Positions 52,738 to 62,283 of a stretch of 64,000 nt of DNA are shown here, piece after piece. The DNA is taken from positions 1,116,001-1,180,000 of the forward strand of contig NZ_BMFU01000001.1 of NCBI RefSeq assembly GCF_014639235.1, written 5' to 3'. The position numbers and the translations under genes were made by a program. Source of the DNA: Paenibacillus silvae (lineage in GTDB: Bacteria; Bacillota; Bacilli; Paenibacillales; Paenibacillaceae). Under the pieces are notes generated by a model. The model saw nothing but the letters and a program-made list of their open reading frames with translations. It was not told the origin of the DNA and did no database searches. The first letter of the stretch is position 1. The number at the start of each line of letters is the position of its first letter.

Positions 52738-54138
52738 TTACTTCGTAACAGGTTTCCAGTGACCGCCAGCTTGTACCAGCACTCTTCCGTTCTCCACAAT
52801 AGCCATCTGTGATCCCGTCACCACAATGGAAGATACATCAGAGGATACCGTGTATAACTTGGATTGTTGTCCGGTTAAGGTGTCGATGGACAGAATCACA
52901 CTGTTTTTGTCATCCTGTGCTGCAAGCACATATAATGTGCTGCCTGACAGAATCGCCTGCTCTACATCATGCTCGTTATATACCGTAACTGGTTTCTGGG
53001 ATGCATCTACAGACATCAGCGAAGCATTGCCATCCTCGGACGGCACACTTACGTAATAAGCTTTCTGACCGTCTACCGAATAAATAAATACTTTATCATC
53101 CGTAGAAGTAGTCAGCTTCACTGCTTCGGGTTTATCTGAACCGTTGTTATACGAAAACAATTGCTGTTGATTGGCTGAGAAGTCAATGGATACGTTATCT
53201 TCATCTACATTGGTTGCATCTGATGTCACTTTACCAAGTGTGGTTACCGTGTACACGAAGCGTTTGCCACTCACAGACACATTCAGGTTTTCTTTGTAAT
53301 CTACCTTGTCCTCCACCAGTTTCTTAATGGAGCCATCGGCCAGGTTCAGATTCGCAATCACCGAGCCTTTATCCCCTTGCAGGAAGTAGAGCGAGCTTTC
53401 ATCTGCGGACCAGACCAGCTCAGGCTTGATGCTTGTATCATTTGTAATGAGCCTGGAGGCCTTCGTTTTCAGATCGATAATGTAGACGGCTCCCTCTGCA
53501 TTCGTATAGGCAGCTTGATTACCGCTTGGGGATACAACCAGATCCGAACCGCCATCAGACGTCAGCAGCAGTTCATATTTGCCCGTAGCTGTATTTATGA
53601 GATAGTCGCTTCTGCCTTGATCATCATTTTTGGACACAATCATCTGATCCGCTCCGGCAAAACGAGGATTCTCTGCCCCTTCAATTAAAGCGATGGTGCT
53701 AATCTCTAGCTGACTGTTTCTCAGGCCAACGGTTCCGCCTACGCTCGATACCAATGGACGAAGTGCGACGTAGCTTGTTCCACCAATGATAACAACGGGC
53801 TGGTTCAGATTGACCTTTGTACCGTCAACCTCGAGTTGCTTGGATTTGTTCTGCACGCTGACCGTGTGACCATTCAGCTGAATCACAGTCGCCCCGTTTA
53901 CGATTTCGGCCTGTGCTCCGATCGCTTTGATGACGTCGCGGACAGCAATGAGTGTTTCACCATTTTTCACGAGTGAACGTACAATGACTTGATTACCGTT
54001 TATGGTAAACGTGGAGTTTTGGACCTGAGTTGTGCTAGCCACAGGCTTGGCTGCGGGGGCAGCCGATACTGCACCAACCACAGAAGTTGTTAATGCAGTG
54101 GCTACTACGGAAGCTGCGAACACCTTTTTCATTGACAT
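52738..54138 (-). CDS. Secreted stalk protein: copper-amine-oxidase-like N-domain plus beta-propeller
   Basis: 466 aa. Signal peptide 1-27 (ending GAVSAAP). Residues ~45-150 are a Cu_amine_oxidN1-like domain (QVIVRSLVKNGETLIAVRDV IKAIGA, QPVVIIGGTSYVALRPLVSS VGG), a binding module common in Paenibacillus exoproteins. The remainder has TolB/WD40-like blades (DLVVSPSGNQAAYTNAEGAV YIIDL, LVWSADESSLYFLQGD). A cell-wall-associated sensor or scaffold is likely. It lies upstream of pstS on the same strand with a 118-base gap and may be cotranscribed with it. Confidence 0.75.
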   Translation of the reverse strand: MSMKKVFAASVVATALTTSVVGAVSAAPAAKPVASTTQVQNSTFTINGNQVIVRSLVKNGETLIAVRDVIKAIGAQAEIVNGATVIQLNGHTVSVQNKSKQLEVDGTKVNLNQPVVIIGGTSYVALRPLVSSVGGTVGLRNSQLEISTIALIEGAENPRFAGADQMIVSKNDDQGRSDYLINTATGKYELLLTSDGGSDLVVSPSGNQAAYTNAEGAVYIIDLKTKASRLITNDTSIKPELVWSADESSLYFLQGDKGSVIANLNLADGSIKKLVEDKVDYKENLNVSVSGKRFVYTVTTLGKVTSDATNVDEDNVSIDFSANQQQLFSYNNGSDKPEAVKLTTSTDDKVFIYSVDGQKAYYVSVPSEDGNASLMSVDASQKPVTVYNEHDVEQAILSGSTLYVLAAQDDKNSVILSIDTLTGQQSKLYTVSSDVSSIVVTGSQMAIVENGRVLVQAGGHWKPVTK

Positions 54139-54359
54139 TGGTTTTTGTCACCCTTCTTTTCTCCATATATACTTGCCTGATGAAGCTGTTCACTGTACGG
54201 TACACTTGCATATATCATCAATATGAGAGCTTGTCCGCTCATCCCCCCAAACATCCACGTTCATAGTAAAAATGACCTATCACCTCTGTAATTATAGGAG
54301 TGATTTGTAAACGGGAAATCCTGGAATTGTTAACGTATTGTCAATGTTTTCATAAAATA

Positions 54360-54397
54360 AAAAAACGTGCCGATGACATGCTGTCATCTGACACGTT
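54360..54397 (-). terminator. Terminator of the two-component operon
   Basis: On the minus strand AACGTGTCAGATGACA pairs with TGTCATCGGCACGTT and runs into TTTTTT. It lies about 80 bases beyond the response-regulator stop. Confidence 0.85.
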
Positions 54398-54475
54398 AGA
54401 ATTGATCATGCAGCACTACAATCTGTAATAAAGTCGGTTATCCCCTTGTATTATAAGGGATTTCTACGCCAAGCC

Positions 54476-55690
54476 TCACATTCGAATCTGGTCATATAAT
54501 CGTCTTGACGCCATAGAGGGGCCAATGTGCAGCTCCTGCAACCTTGCTTCCAGATCACGATATATGCGCAGCACCTGATCATGCTTTCCCAAAGATAAAT
54601 AGGCTTGCATCGCACATCGATAAGCTTCCTCTTCATAAGGCGAATGTACCACAGCCCTCTCTGCTGCTTCTGTTGCTTTTTTACCATTGCCCAGCGCCAG
54701 CTGCTTCTCCGAGAGCCTTAACATCAGTTCCAGCACATTTCGCTCCAGCCTCTGACTAAGCTCGTACACCCATGGATAATCTTCCTGCGCAAGAAGCTCA
54801 TCCTGATACATATGCAAGGTCCGCTCCATCTGATCCAGCGGCACATGCTCCTCACGCTGCATACGATGCACAACGTCCAATACATCATAGACATCTGCAC
54901 GAATTCTGTTCTTATCCAGAATATAATGCTCGTTCCTGTAACTGACCATCTGCTCCATACCGAGCTTTTTTAGGTTTTTGCGCAGCAGACTGACACAGGT
55001 GTGCATATAAATTTTCGCCTTTTCATACCGCTCGTCCGGCCATAGCTGCTCAATGATCCGATCTCGGTGAACCGCATGGGCGTTAGGATCTTGCAGCAGC
55101 AGGTAGGCGAATAGTTCCTTCTCCTTGGCGGTGCGCCACATCACGGAATCTCCATTGGTCGGCGTTACACGTAATTTTCCAAACATCTGCACGAATAAGC
55201 AGCTTCCATCGACAACGTTGCCAGAATCATGTCGGTTCACAGCATTTTCAGATGAAGAAATGAAAGATTTCATCAACCCTTGCGTCTGCTGCTGTTTCTG
55301 TATCTGCTCCTTCTTCTCGTGTTCTCTCTTCCTCTCTCTTGAAATGCGATCAATTGTGCGAGATAAACGTCCCATTTCGATCGGTTTGAGCAAATAGTCC
55401 AATGCCTCATGTTCGAATGCTGCAACAGCGTACTGATCATAAGCCGTAACAAAAACGATAACCGCTTCCGGATCGATCTCATGAATGTTAGCCGCGAGCT
55501 CCAACCCACTCATGCCCGGCATCTCGATATCCACGAACCAGATATCTGGACGAACATCATCGAGTGCCTTCAACGCCTCAAAACCATTCATCCAGCGACC
55601 AGCAACCTGTACCTCTCCTGTTCGATTCAGGAACATTTCCAGCATATTCAGCGCATGTGGCTCGTCGTCCACCAAATAAGCCCGAAGCAT
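54476..55690 (-). CDS. Response regulator with SARP-type output (wHTH plus BTAD)
   Basis: 404 aa. Receiver domain 1-120 with acidic pocket D8-D9, phosphoacceptor D54 (VDIEMPG), T82 and K102. After a Glu/Lys/Gln-rich linker comes an OmpR-like winged helix (KLRVTPTNGDSVMWRTAKEK ELFAYLLL) and a BTAD helical repeat region (DLDQMERTLHMYQDELLA-like, ASRRLYDQI end), the Streptomyces antibiotic regulatory protein arrangement. It is 18 bases downstream of the hybrid sensor gene, its evident partner. Targets are unknown. Confidence 0.85.
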   Translation of the reverse strand: MLRAYLVDDEPHALNMLEMFLNRTGEVQVAGRWMNGFEALKALDDVRPDIWFVDIEMPGMSGLELAANIHEIDPEAVIVFVTAYDQYAVAAFEHEALDYLLKPIEMGRLSRTIDRISRERKREHEKKEQIQKQQQTQGLMKSFISSSENAVNRHDSGNVVDGSCLFVQMFGKLRVTPTNGDSVMWRTAKEKELFAYLLLQDPNAHAVHRDRIIEQLWPDERYEKAKIYMHTCVSLLRKNLKKLGMEQMVSYRNEHYILDKNRIRADVYDVLDVVHRMQREEHVPLDQMERTLHMYQDELLAQEDYPWVYELSQRLERNVLELMLRLSEKQLALGNGKKATEAAERAVVHSPYEEEAYRCAMQAYLSLGKHDQVLRIYRDLEARLQELHIGPSMASRRLYDQIRM

Positions 55691-55708
55691 CGCCGTCCCC
55701 CTGTTCTA

Positions 55709-58700
55709 TTATTGATAAGGAAATTCAATCCTGATTTTGGTCCCCTGACCGAGTTCACTCTGAATGACAGGCCCCTGGCCGTTCAAGTGTTTCAAGCGTC
55801 TCTGCACATTTTGCAGACCTATGCCTTGATCCGGCTGCTTTCGGTTCAGCACAAGTGTAGCCTGTTCTTTCGACATGCCTATGCCGTCATCTTCCACCAC
55901 TACCTGAACCCGCTCCTGCTGTCTGCGAATGGAGAGAGTTACCTTGCCACCGTCAATTTTTTTGGAGACTCCATGGCGAATGGCATTCTCCACCAGCGGC
56001 TCAATCAGCAGCGGCATCACCTTGCAAGAATAAAGTGAGCTGTCTACATCCAGTTCCACCTGAAGCCGTGAGCCGAATCTCTCCTGTTCAATCTCAACAT
56101 AAGCCTGAATCAGCTCCATCTCCTGCCGAAGCGGAATCAGCTCTTCCGTATTATCCAGATGAAATAAAATTCGCAAATACCGACTGAAGCTGCCCAGCAG
56201 CTCCCCAGCCTTGGGCCCATCCGTAAAACAAAGAGACATAATCGTACCCAGCGCGTTATATAAAAAATGGGGTTTGATCTGCGAACGCAGAAATGCCATC
56301 TCGTTATTCGCGGCCTGCTTCACAAGCTGCTTCATGCCAAGCAGCATATGGATACGAACCAGAATCTCCCCTGCATCCAGGGGGCGTGTAATAAAATCAT
56401 TACCGCCTGCCTGAATGCAGGCTTCTATGTCGGCCGGCGTGCTCCTCATATTAATAAATAACACGGGAAGTTCAGCCTGGCTGGAATCCATACGAATCTG
56501 TCTACACATCTCATATCCGGTGATCTCAGGCAGCATCGCATCCAGAATCACAAGATCCGGCAGCCTGCCGCCAGCCAATATGGAACGCGCTTTGCTGTGA
56601 TTGTCCGCAAAGCTTAGTTGAAACCCTTCCGCAGAAAGCAATGTATTCAGCTGTTCCAGGTCTACGAGGTCAGATGTTGCAATCAATACGTGAGCTGAAC
56701 TCATGCCTTCCACTCTTTTCTCCTCCCCTACAGTCATTTCCTCAGCAGCTGCCGCCTCTAAAAAACTCAAGTCGGTATCACCAGCCGGTGGAAGCTCAAG
56801 GGCAATCCATGCTTCTTCTTCGTTTATGGTCAATGTTCCTTGCATAGCACTGACAATCTCCAATGCCGCAGACAATCCGGCAGATGTCCGTTCGATCTGT
56901 GATGAAGCAATACCCGAGCTCTCTGCCGCAGGCCAGTAACCTGATACACTTTCTGCTTTCATGTGTAACGTAATTCGAATAACCTTCTGAATCCGCCCAC
57001 TTGTAAAAATCAATTCCCCGTTATGATACTGTCCCATCATGTGATAGACCAGGTTATATAACACTTGCAGCAGCCGATTCTCATCCGCTGTAACATACCT
57101 TGCATTCGGCTCCATTTTACGAACGATAACGATCTCCTTTCCCGATGCCAGAAATCCCAACACCTCTGTAACCAGCGAAAGGCACGAAACCAGATCAACG
57201 GTACCCAGTGAAATTTTCATGGCGCCATCCCTGAACCTTGACACATCGATGAGATCGTTCACCAGATTGGACATGCGGTAGGCTGTATTGCGAATCAATT
57301 GAAGCTTGGACCGGATCTCCCGTTCATTCGTTCGTTTCATAGACGTTGTCAGAAGAGAACGGGATAGATGGATGATGCTGTGCAGCGGCGAGTTTAATTC
57401 ATGTGATGTTAGCAATAAAAATTCATCCTTGGCCTTATCTGCCACCTGGAGCTGGTGTGTAAGCCGCTGCATTGAGGCATAAGCCTTCACATATTGATAG
57501 ATTAACAGCATGGCAAATGTGCCAAGAATCACAAGAGTGGTACAGTTCAACAGCACTTGACTGACCGGGTATAATGTCACAGTAACTCCCAGAATATAAT
57601 TGACCAGCATCAGCCAGATACATACAATGAGCAGCTGAGCCTCGGAACGGCTCCGTTTATCGTCATTTGTTCTCCTGTAATGACGAAAAATGACTACGAA
57701 AGACAACGCATAAGCACACAGATTTACGGCATACATGCCTTCCTGTATACATGAATATATCTGAAACGGAGTCATGACAATTAAAGCAAGATACAGCACC
57801 AGCAAAGCACTGGGAGCCATTGTCCATTTTTTCCATCCCTTTACCGGATCAGGGGCAAGCCTTAATGTAATCAAGCTGGCGATGACAGATAAACCATATA
57901 CAGATATGTATTTCAGCTTATAGACCAGTTCAAAGGAAAGGTCCGGCACCAAACGCAGCAGCAGACGTTCGCCGTTGGTCACCACGATCAAAGCATAACC
58001 GATAAAAAATAGTGCATACAGCAATTGAATTCGATCCCGATGCAGACGTACATATAAATAGAAGAACAATAAGCTGAAAATGCCTACGATCCCGATGATC
58101 AGCAGCTCCAGTCCCGATTGAATCATTGCTCTGGCCTCCATATAACGCCCTTTGCCTAAATCAATCGAATTGTAGATGCCGCCACTGCGAAAATCAAAAT
58201 TAGCAACCTGCAGCACAATTTCGATCTCTGAGCGTTCAGGATGAAAGTAGACCATATACGGCTCATTGCGCGGTACATAGGAAGCCGCCGATTCCCCCGG
58301 AATGCCGGAGCTATTGATTAAATTCCCGTCGACATACATCGCATCCGAGAAGCGAACATAACGCTTGGCAATCGCCATCCATTCTCCTTGAGGTACGTTT
58401 CGCACGAGTAAACGATAGGTGCCATAACTTTTACCATTCATGGGATATCCCTGATTGTTGCTACTGTCGTCCCAATTCCCCGGAACCTGCATCATGATTG
58501 GCTGTACCCGTGTATGATGGATCTGCTGAGGCGTAAGCAGCTGCTCGGGATAGAATTCCCACTCCCCGTCCAGCGGAATAACGGATTGGCTGGTCCACTC
58601 TAGACCCGCTAGATCCATTACACCTTTTTTCGCTTGAGGCTTCTCGTCTGCAGATGTAATCTGCCACAACACAATCAGTGCGAGCAGTAAAGTCATACAG

Positions 58701-58741
58701 CCGATCCATAACAAAAATCGATCCTTTCGAATGATCGTCAT
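55709..58741 (-). CDS. 7TMR-DISM hybrid sensor with two kinase modules and an internal receiver
   Basis: 1010 aa. N-terminal helix, then an extracellular jelly-roll-like 7TMR-DISMED domain (WEFYPEQLLTPQQI, VPGNWDD) and seven membrane helices (~205-415). A HisKA follows with H447 in TSHELNSPLHS; its ATPase domain (540-655) lacks a clear G-box and may be degenerate. A receiver domain has D734 (ILDAMLP), with the usual Lys replaced by R786 (TRPLD). The C-terminus is a LytS/YesM-type kinase: QIKPHFLYNA (H825) and an intact ATPase (N-box EPLVENAIRHG, G-box DDGIGM, GIGLQNVQRRL). It presumably senses a carbohydrate or envelope ligand and phosphorylates the SARP-type regulator. ATG at 58741. Confidence 0.85.
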   Translation of the reverse strand: MTIIRKDRFLLWIGCMTLLLALIVLWQITSADEKPQAKKGVMDLAGLEWTSQSVIPLDGEWEFYPEQLLTPQQIHHTRVQPIMMQVPGNWDDSSNNQGYPMNGKSYGTYRLLVRNVPQGEWMAIAKRYVRFSDAMYVDGNLINSSGIPGESAASYVPRNEPYMVYFHPERSEIEIVLQVANFDFRSGGIYNSIDLGKGRYMEARAMIQSGLELLIIGIVGIFSLLFFYLYVRLHRDRIQLLYALFFIGYALIVVTNGERLLLRLVPDLSFELVYKLKYISVYGLSVIASLITLRLAPDPVKGWKKWTMAPSALLVLYLALIVMTPFQIYSCIQEGMYAVNLCAYALSFVVIFRHYRRTNDDKRSRSEAQLLIVCIWLMLVNYILGVTVTLYPVSQVLLNCTTLVILGTFAMLLIYQYVKAYASMQRLTHQLQVADKAKDEFLLLTSHELNSPLHSIIHLSRSLLTTSMKRTNEREIRSKLQLIRNTAYRMSNLVNDLIDVSRFRDGAMKISLGTVDLVSCLSLVTEVLGFLASGKEIVIVRKMEPNARYVTADENRLLQVLYNLVYHMMGQYHNGELIFTSGRIQKVIRITLHMKAESVSGYWPAAESSGIASSQIERTSAGLSAALEIVSAMQGTLTINEEEAWIALELPPAGDTDLSFLEAAAAEEMTVGEEKRVEGMSSAHVLIATSDLVDLEQLNTLLSAEGFQLSFADNHSKARSILAGGRLPDLVILDAMLPEITGYEMCRQIRMDSSQAELPVLFINMRSTPADIEACIQAGGNDFITRPLDAGEILVRIHMLLGMKQLVKQAANNEMAFLRSQIKPHFLYNALGTIMSLCFTDGPKAGELLGSFSRYLRILFHLDNTEELIPLRQEMELIQAYVEIEQERFGSRLQVELDVDSSLYSCKVMPLLIEPLVENAIRHGVSKKIDGGKVTLSIRRQQERVQVVVEDDGIGMSKEQATLVLNRKQPDQGIGLQNVQRRLKHLNGQGPVIQSELGQGTKIRIEFPYQ

Positions 58742-58853
58742 CTCTCTTTCTCCAGTAACGTCTATCTCAGAAACAGCAATCTAGCGTTATTTTCGCACTC
58801 ACAGCTTAAACTGTCTATGCTTAATCCAATCCGTTTTTATATTAGACTGAAAA

Positions 58854-58875
58854 GAAGGCATCCTAGGATGCCTTC
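58854..58875. terminator. Perfect short hairpin, possible terminator
   Basis: GAAGGCATCCT is followed directly by AGGATGCCTTC, a 22-base perfect palindrome. On the minus strand it runs into TTTTCAG. It lies in the 365-base gap between the sensor start and the end of the isomerase gene; the rest of that gap shows only a TTACGTTACGTAA motif and no gene. Confidence 0.45.
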
Positions 58876-59106
58876 CCATTACGTTACGTAATAATAGCAC
58901 TCAATCTCACCAGTTGTTAAAATGGTCAGAAAACGATTCAACACAACCAGAATCTCCCCTACCACTTAACAATACCAGACAGCTCTTAACAATTACTGAA
59001 CATAACATGTTTGATCATGAACCATAAAACAAACAAACGACTGGGATAAACGAATTTTCGTTCGACGCAGTCGCTCATTAAGTGAAGACACGTTTTTTAA
59101 AATGGT

Positions 59107-59934
59107 TTATAATGACTCAAACACTTGATCAAAGCCTGCCTTAGACTTGGTTAATACTACATTTAAATCCAGCTCGGCTTCAGGTGCCAGCACTTCCTGA
59201 GCCACGACATCGTTGTAACCGATGGTCTTCAGATTTTTCAGAAAACCTCTCAGATCAATGACACCTTCTCCCGGATAAAGCCGTTCCCCATCCTTTAATT
59301 CCTCAATCGGCAGGTCGTAGGCATCATTAATGTGCACATGAACCACCTGCTCCCGCCTCAACTTCAGCAGCTCATTCATCTCCAAACCATTCGTGTGCCA
59401 GTGGTAGGAATCCACGAGCAGACCCACATTGGGTGCGTGGATGGTATTGATCCAATCGAGTGTATCCTCTACACGCCATATAAATGGATTCTTCCATCGC
59501 GTACGCAAGTGATGACACCCGACAAACTCTAGTCCGAGCCGGATACCGTAAGCATCCAGAATATCCGCACATAACCTGAGTCGTTTCGTGGCGGCAGCCA
59601 TGAACGGCGCAGCAGGCTGATCCGTGGAAGGCAAAATGTAGGTGCAGCATTTATCAACACCTAGGGCAGCAGAAGCCTCAGCCATCGCCGTCAAGGTCTT
59701 CAGCCCGTCACGGAATTGCTCATCGGATGTGCGCCATTCCACAGGCAGATCAGATGAACCGATGATGATTTTATTACTTTCCAGCAAATATACAGCCTGT
59801 TCCAAACCGTATGTTTGTACATATGAGAGCGGATTCAAATCGACAGCCCCAAACCCGTACTGGGCAGCAGAAGTAATGTACTGTTCATCCGACTCGATAT
59901 TGCCCAGTCCCGCTTTGGTTAATCCTCTAATCAT
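59107..59934 (-). CDS. Sugar phosphate isomerase/epimerase-like TIM-barrel protein
   Basis: 275 aa from ATG 59934 with AGGAGGG 7 bases upstream; the frame extends to 60012 without a site. It has the AP-endonuclease-2/xylose-isomerase-like fold: GLEFVGCHH, LLVDSYHWHTNG, VVHVHINDAYD and a C-terminal VAQEVLAPE supply the conserved Glu/Asp/His metal ligands. Such proteins isomerise or epimerise keto-sugars or act in inositol catabolism; the substrate cannot be fixed. Apparently monocistronic. Confidence 0.8.
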   Translation of the reverse strand: MIRGLTKAGLGNIESDEQYITSAAQYGFGAVDLNPLSYVQTYGLEQAVYLLESNKIIIGSSDLPVEWRTSDEQFRDGLKTLTAMAEASAALGVDKCCTYILPSTDQPAAPFMAAATKRLRLCADILDAYGIRLGLEFVGCHHLRTRWKNPFIWRVEDTLDWINTIHAPNVGLLVDSYHWHTNGLEMNELLKLRREQVVHVHINDAYDLPIEELKDGERLYPGEGVIDLRGFLKNLKTIGYNDVVAQEVLAPEAELDLNVVLTKSKAGFDQVFESL

Positions 59935-60015
59935 AGCGTGTCCCTCCTGGTTGTTGTCTGTCCCTTGCAATCTCTTCCCAAGACAGCAGATCGTTATGTA
60001 CGTTTGCTCCAAATT

Positions 60016-60348
60016 CTATCCTGGTATAATATCGTCCGTTCTTTTCGCATAGATAATCTCGCGGATAATTTTGGATCGATTCCATACGATAAACTTAAAA
60101 ATATGACCTGACTCCAGCGTAATTTTGATACCGTTCGGGATTAATCCCCACGTTTGATGCTTTTCGATCTTGCTCATTCCCCAAAGCTCGATCTGAACCC
60201 CATCGGTCTGAAAATTCAAGCTATGGGGAACAAAAATCAGACGTTGATTGGTCAGGAATAATCTTCCCCCTACACCTTCAAGTCCTCTCAACCAATTCGC
60301 ATGAATGCGCTTGAAAATGACATATTCATTTTCACGTAAATCTTCCAT
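60016..60348 (-). CDS. GRAM-domain protein
   Basis: 110 aa, ATG with AAAGGAG about 10 bases upstream. Nearly the whole length is one GRAM/PH-like domain: GGRLFLTNQRLIFVPHSLN, IELWGMSKIEKHQTWGLIPNG, and ESGHIFKFIVWNRSKI. GRAM domains bind lipids or proteins; in bacteria they are short, stand-alone proteins of unknown role. It lies 81 bases upstream of the isomerase gene on the same strand and may be cotranscribed with it. Confidence 0.75.
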   Translation of the reverse strand: MEDLRENEYVIFKRIHANWLRGLEGVGGRLFLTNQRLIFVPHSLNFQTDGVQIELWGMSKIEKHQTWGLIPNGIKITLESGHIFKFIVWNRSKIIREIIYAKRTDDIIPG

Positions 60349-60455
60349 GTTTCCTTGTCTCCTTTATCGCATTCCTTTAAATTCATATTCTGATCATTGC
60401 TCTTTTTATTATAGGATGATTCTTCAGATTAAGGAATTTTTTTCTTTCATAAAAA

Positions 60456-60502
60456 CTCAAAAACGCATTGCCAACCCAAAGCTTGGCTTGGACAATGCGT
60501 TT
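60456..60502 (-). terminator. Terminator of the purine nucleoside phosphorylase gene
   Basis: AAACGCATTG (60461-60470) pairs with CAATGCGTTT (60493-60502), with CCAA...TTGG pairing inside. On the minus strand the stem leads into TTTTTGAG. It lies 44 bases beyond the stop codon. Confidence 0.85.
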
Positions 60503-60545
60503 GCTAACACCTGCAATACGATGTCGGACTAGATAGAGCCTCTTA

Positions 60546-61364
60546 TTACATTTTTTGCAGAATACCTTTCACGAGTCCAATAAACGTTGTTTTCACTTTC
60601 GCTGCGACTTCGATAACCTCATCATGGCTCAGCGGCTGATCCAGAATACCACAAGCCATGTTTGTCAGACAGGAGATACCGAGCACCTTCATGCCGCCGT
60701 GAATCGCAACGATGGCTTCTGGTACGGTAGACATGCCTACAGCGTCTGCACCCATCGTACGGATCATACGAATCTCCGCAGGGGTTTCATAAGCCGGGCC
60801 ACTCCACCATGCGTATACACCCTGCTGCAAGCTTACGTTTTGTTCTTCGGCAACCTCCAGAGCGATGCTGCGCAGTTCACGGTTATACACTTGGGATACA
60901 TCCGGAAAACGTACCCCTAGTTCAGCATTGTTAGGACCCATCAGCGGATTATTGCCAACCAGATTGATATGATCCGTGATCAGCATCAGCTGACCTGGCT
61001 CAAAGCTGGTGTTAATCGCGCCGCAAGCGTTGGTAATAATCAGCTTCTCCACGCCGAGTGCTTTCATAATACGAACCGGGAAAGTTACTTCGTCCAAAGT
61101 GAAACCTTCATAATAGTGCAGACGGCCTTTCATTGCTACCACGGTCTGTCCCATCAGCTCTCCGATCACAAGTTCATTCGCGTGACCAATGGCCTCGGAT
61201 TGCGCAAAATAAGGAATATCGGTATATGGAATAACCGTAGCATTTTCAATTTCGTCCGCAAGCGCTCCCAGCCCCGAACCCAGAATCATACCTGTAACGG
61301 GTTTGGTATTGATCCGATTTAATATGTAATCACGTGCTTCCTGAATATGTGCTGATTGATGCAT
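60546..61364 (-). CDS. punA: Purine nucleoside phosphorylase (inosine/guanosine type)
   Basis: 272 aa from ATG 61364 with AGGAGG 9 bases upstream; an in-frame extension to 61385 lacks a site. Trimeric PNP-I motifs are present: phosphate loop GMILGSGLGALAD, KGRLHYYEG, TNACGAIN, WWSGPAYETPAEIRMIRTMG (the base-binding Glu) and GMSTVPEAIVA, then LTNMACG with the Asn that selects 6-oxopurines. It cleaves inosine and guanosine with phosphate in purine salvage. Cytosolic. Single gene with its own terminator. Confidence 0.92.
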   Translation of the reverse strand: MHQSAHIQEARDYILNRINTKPVTGMILGSGLGALADEIENATVIPYTDIPYFAQSEAIGHANELVIGELMGQTVVAMKGRLHYYEGFTLDEVTFPVRIMKALGVEKLIITNACGAINTSFEPGQLMLITDHINLVGNNPLMGPNNAELGVRFPDVSQVYNRELRSIALEVAEEQNVSLQQGVYAWWSGPAYETPAEIRMIRTMGADAVGMSTVPEAIVAIHGGMKVLGISCLTNMACGILDQPLSHDEVIEVAAKVKTTFIGLVKGILQKM

Positions 61365-61495
61365 AATAAACGTCCTCCTGAACATCTGAATTGGTGTGAA
61401 ACATAAGCTTTACTTCTCAAGTTTAATGAACAAGCGCCCTGATGTAAATGGAATCCCTTATTCTCGTTCTGTTTCGCAGTCCGAACAAAGCATGA

Positions 61496-61831
61496 TCACA
61501 CCTTGTCCCCGGATTGCAGCGCACCAAAGTAAGGTTCGAGTATCGTTTTGAAACTCGCCTCCTGCTCTTCAATCTGCTCAACATACGTCCACAATAAACG
61601 CTCTTCTGTTTCGAGGTTGATCACTTCGAATTCCATCTGCCTGGATGCCCACAATGTGACCTGCCCGACGGCCTTCTTCGATTCATGAATATATCCAATG
61701 AAGGGTTCATAAGGGTCATCATTACATATTGTATCGTCTTGCTTCCTTTCCTCTGTTGTGATGTAACGCTTCTGTAGCCACTTTTGTTCCTGCTGCATCC
61801 AATGTTTGAAGGAATCCAGAATCGGCTCCAT
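61496..61831 (-). CDS. Hypothetical protein
   Basis: 111 aa, acidic and soluble; PYEPFIGYIHESKKAVGQVT LWASRQMEFEVINLETEERL suggests a small alpha/beta fold of immunity-protein-like size. No family recognised. The ribosome site is weak (CTGGAA before the ATG). Its start is 14 bases after the stop of the small membrane protein gene, so translation may depend on that gene. Confidence 0.55.
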   Translation of the reverse strand: MEPILDSFKHWMQQEQKWLQKRYITTEERKQDDTICNDDPYEPFIGYIHESKKAVGQVTLWASRQMEFEVINLETEERLLWTYVEQIEEQEASFKTILEPYFGALQSGDKV

Positions 61832-61845
61832 CGTTTATTCCAGCA

Positions 61846-62016
61846 CTAATTCAATGTATGGTTTCCTCTGCTTTTGTACCAATCCATCCCCATCATCAGC
61901 ATGAACATCCACATCGCAAACATCAATGGCCTTTCAATCGCGCCTTCGCCAAAAATAAAAAAGGCCATCACGAAATTCCCAATGAACGTTAACATATTGT
62001 TGCGAATATTTCCCAC
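61846..62016 (-). CDS. Small membrane protein
   Basis: 56 aa from GTG 62016, which has GGAG 9 bases upstream; an ATG five codons earlier has no site. Two hydrophobic helices (MLTFIGNFVMAFFIFGEGAI and PLMFAMWMFMLMMGMDWY) with a Met-rich second helix. No family recognised. It appears to be the first gene of a two-gene unit with the 111-aa protein. Confidence 0.5.
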   Translation of the reverse strand: MGNIRNNMLTFIGNFVMAFFIFGEGAIERPLMFAMWMFMLMMGMDWYKSRGNHTLN

Positions 62017-62183
62017 ATTCTTCAACTCCATCTGAGCTTGGATTGATAATAATTGAAAATAACCGATTCATCAAAATCTTCGTTACAGCTCCTCTTTTTT
62101 GAGAAACTCGCTTCATCGTTAAAATGATAACATATACTTCATATTAATGGATGTCATTTCCTTAATCCAAATTTCTCCGTACA

Positions 62184-62213
62184 GCAAAAAAATCGGCCTG
62201 CATAGGCCGATTT
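62184..62213 (-). terminator. Terminator of the Lpl-type ABC operon
   Basis: AAATCGGCC pairs with GGCCGATTT around a TGCATA loop, and on the minus strand the stem continues into TTTTTTT (62184-62190). It lies 71 bases beyond the stop of the permease. Between them is a short ACTTCA microsatellite (62260-62284). Confidence 0.85.
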
Positions 62214-62283
62214 CTCTGAATACGATATCCAATTACATTTAATAAAAAACTGACGTGATACTTCACTTCAACTTCAACTTCAA

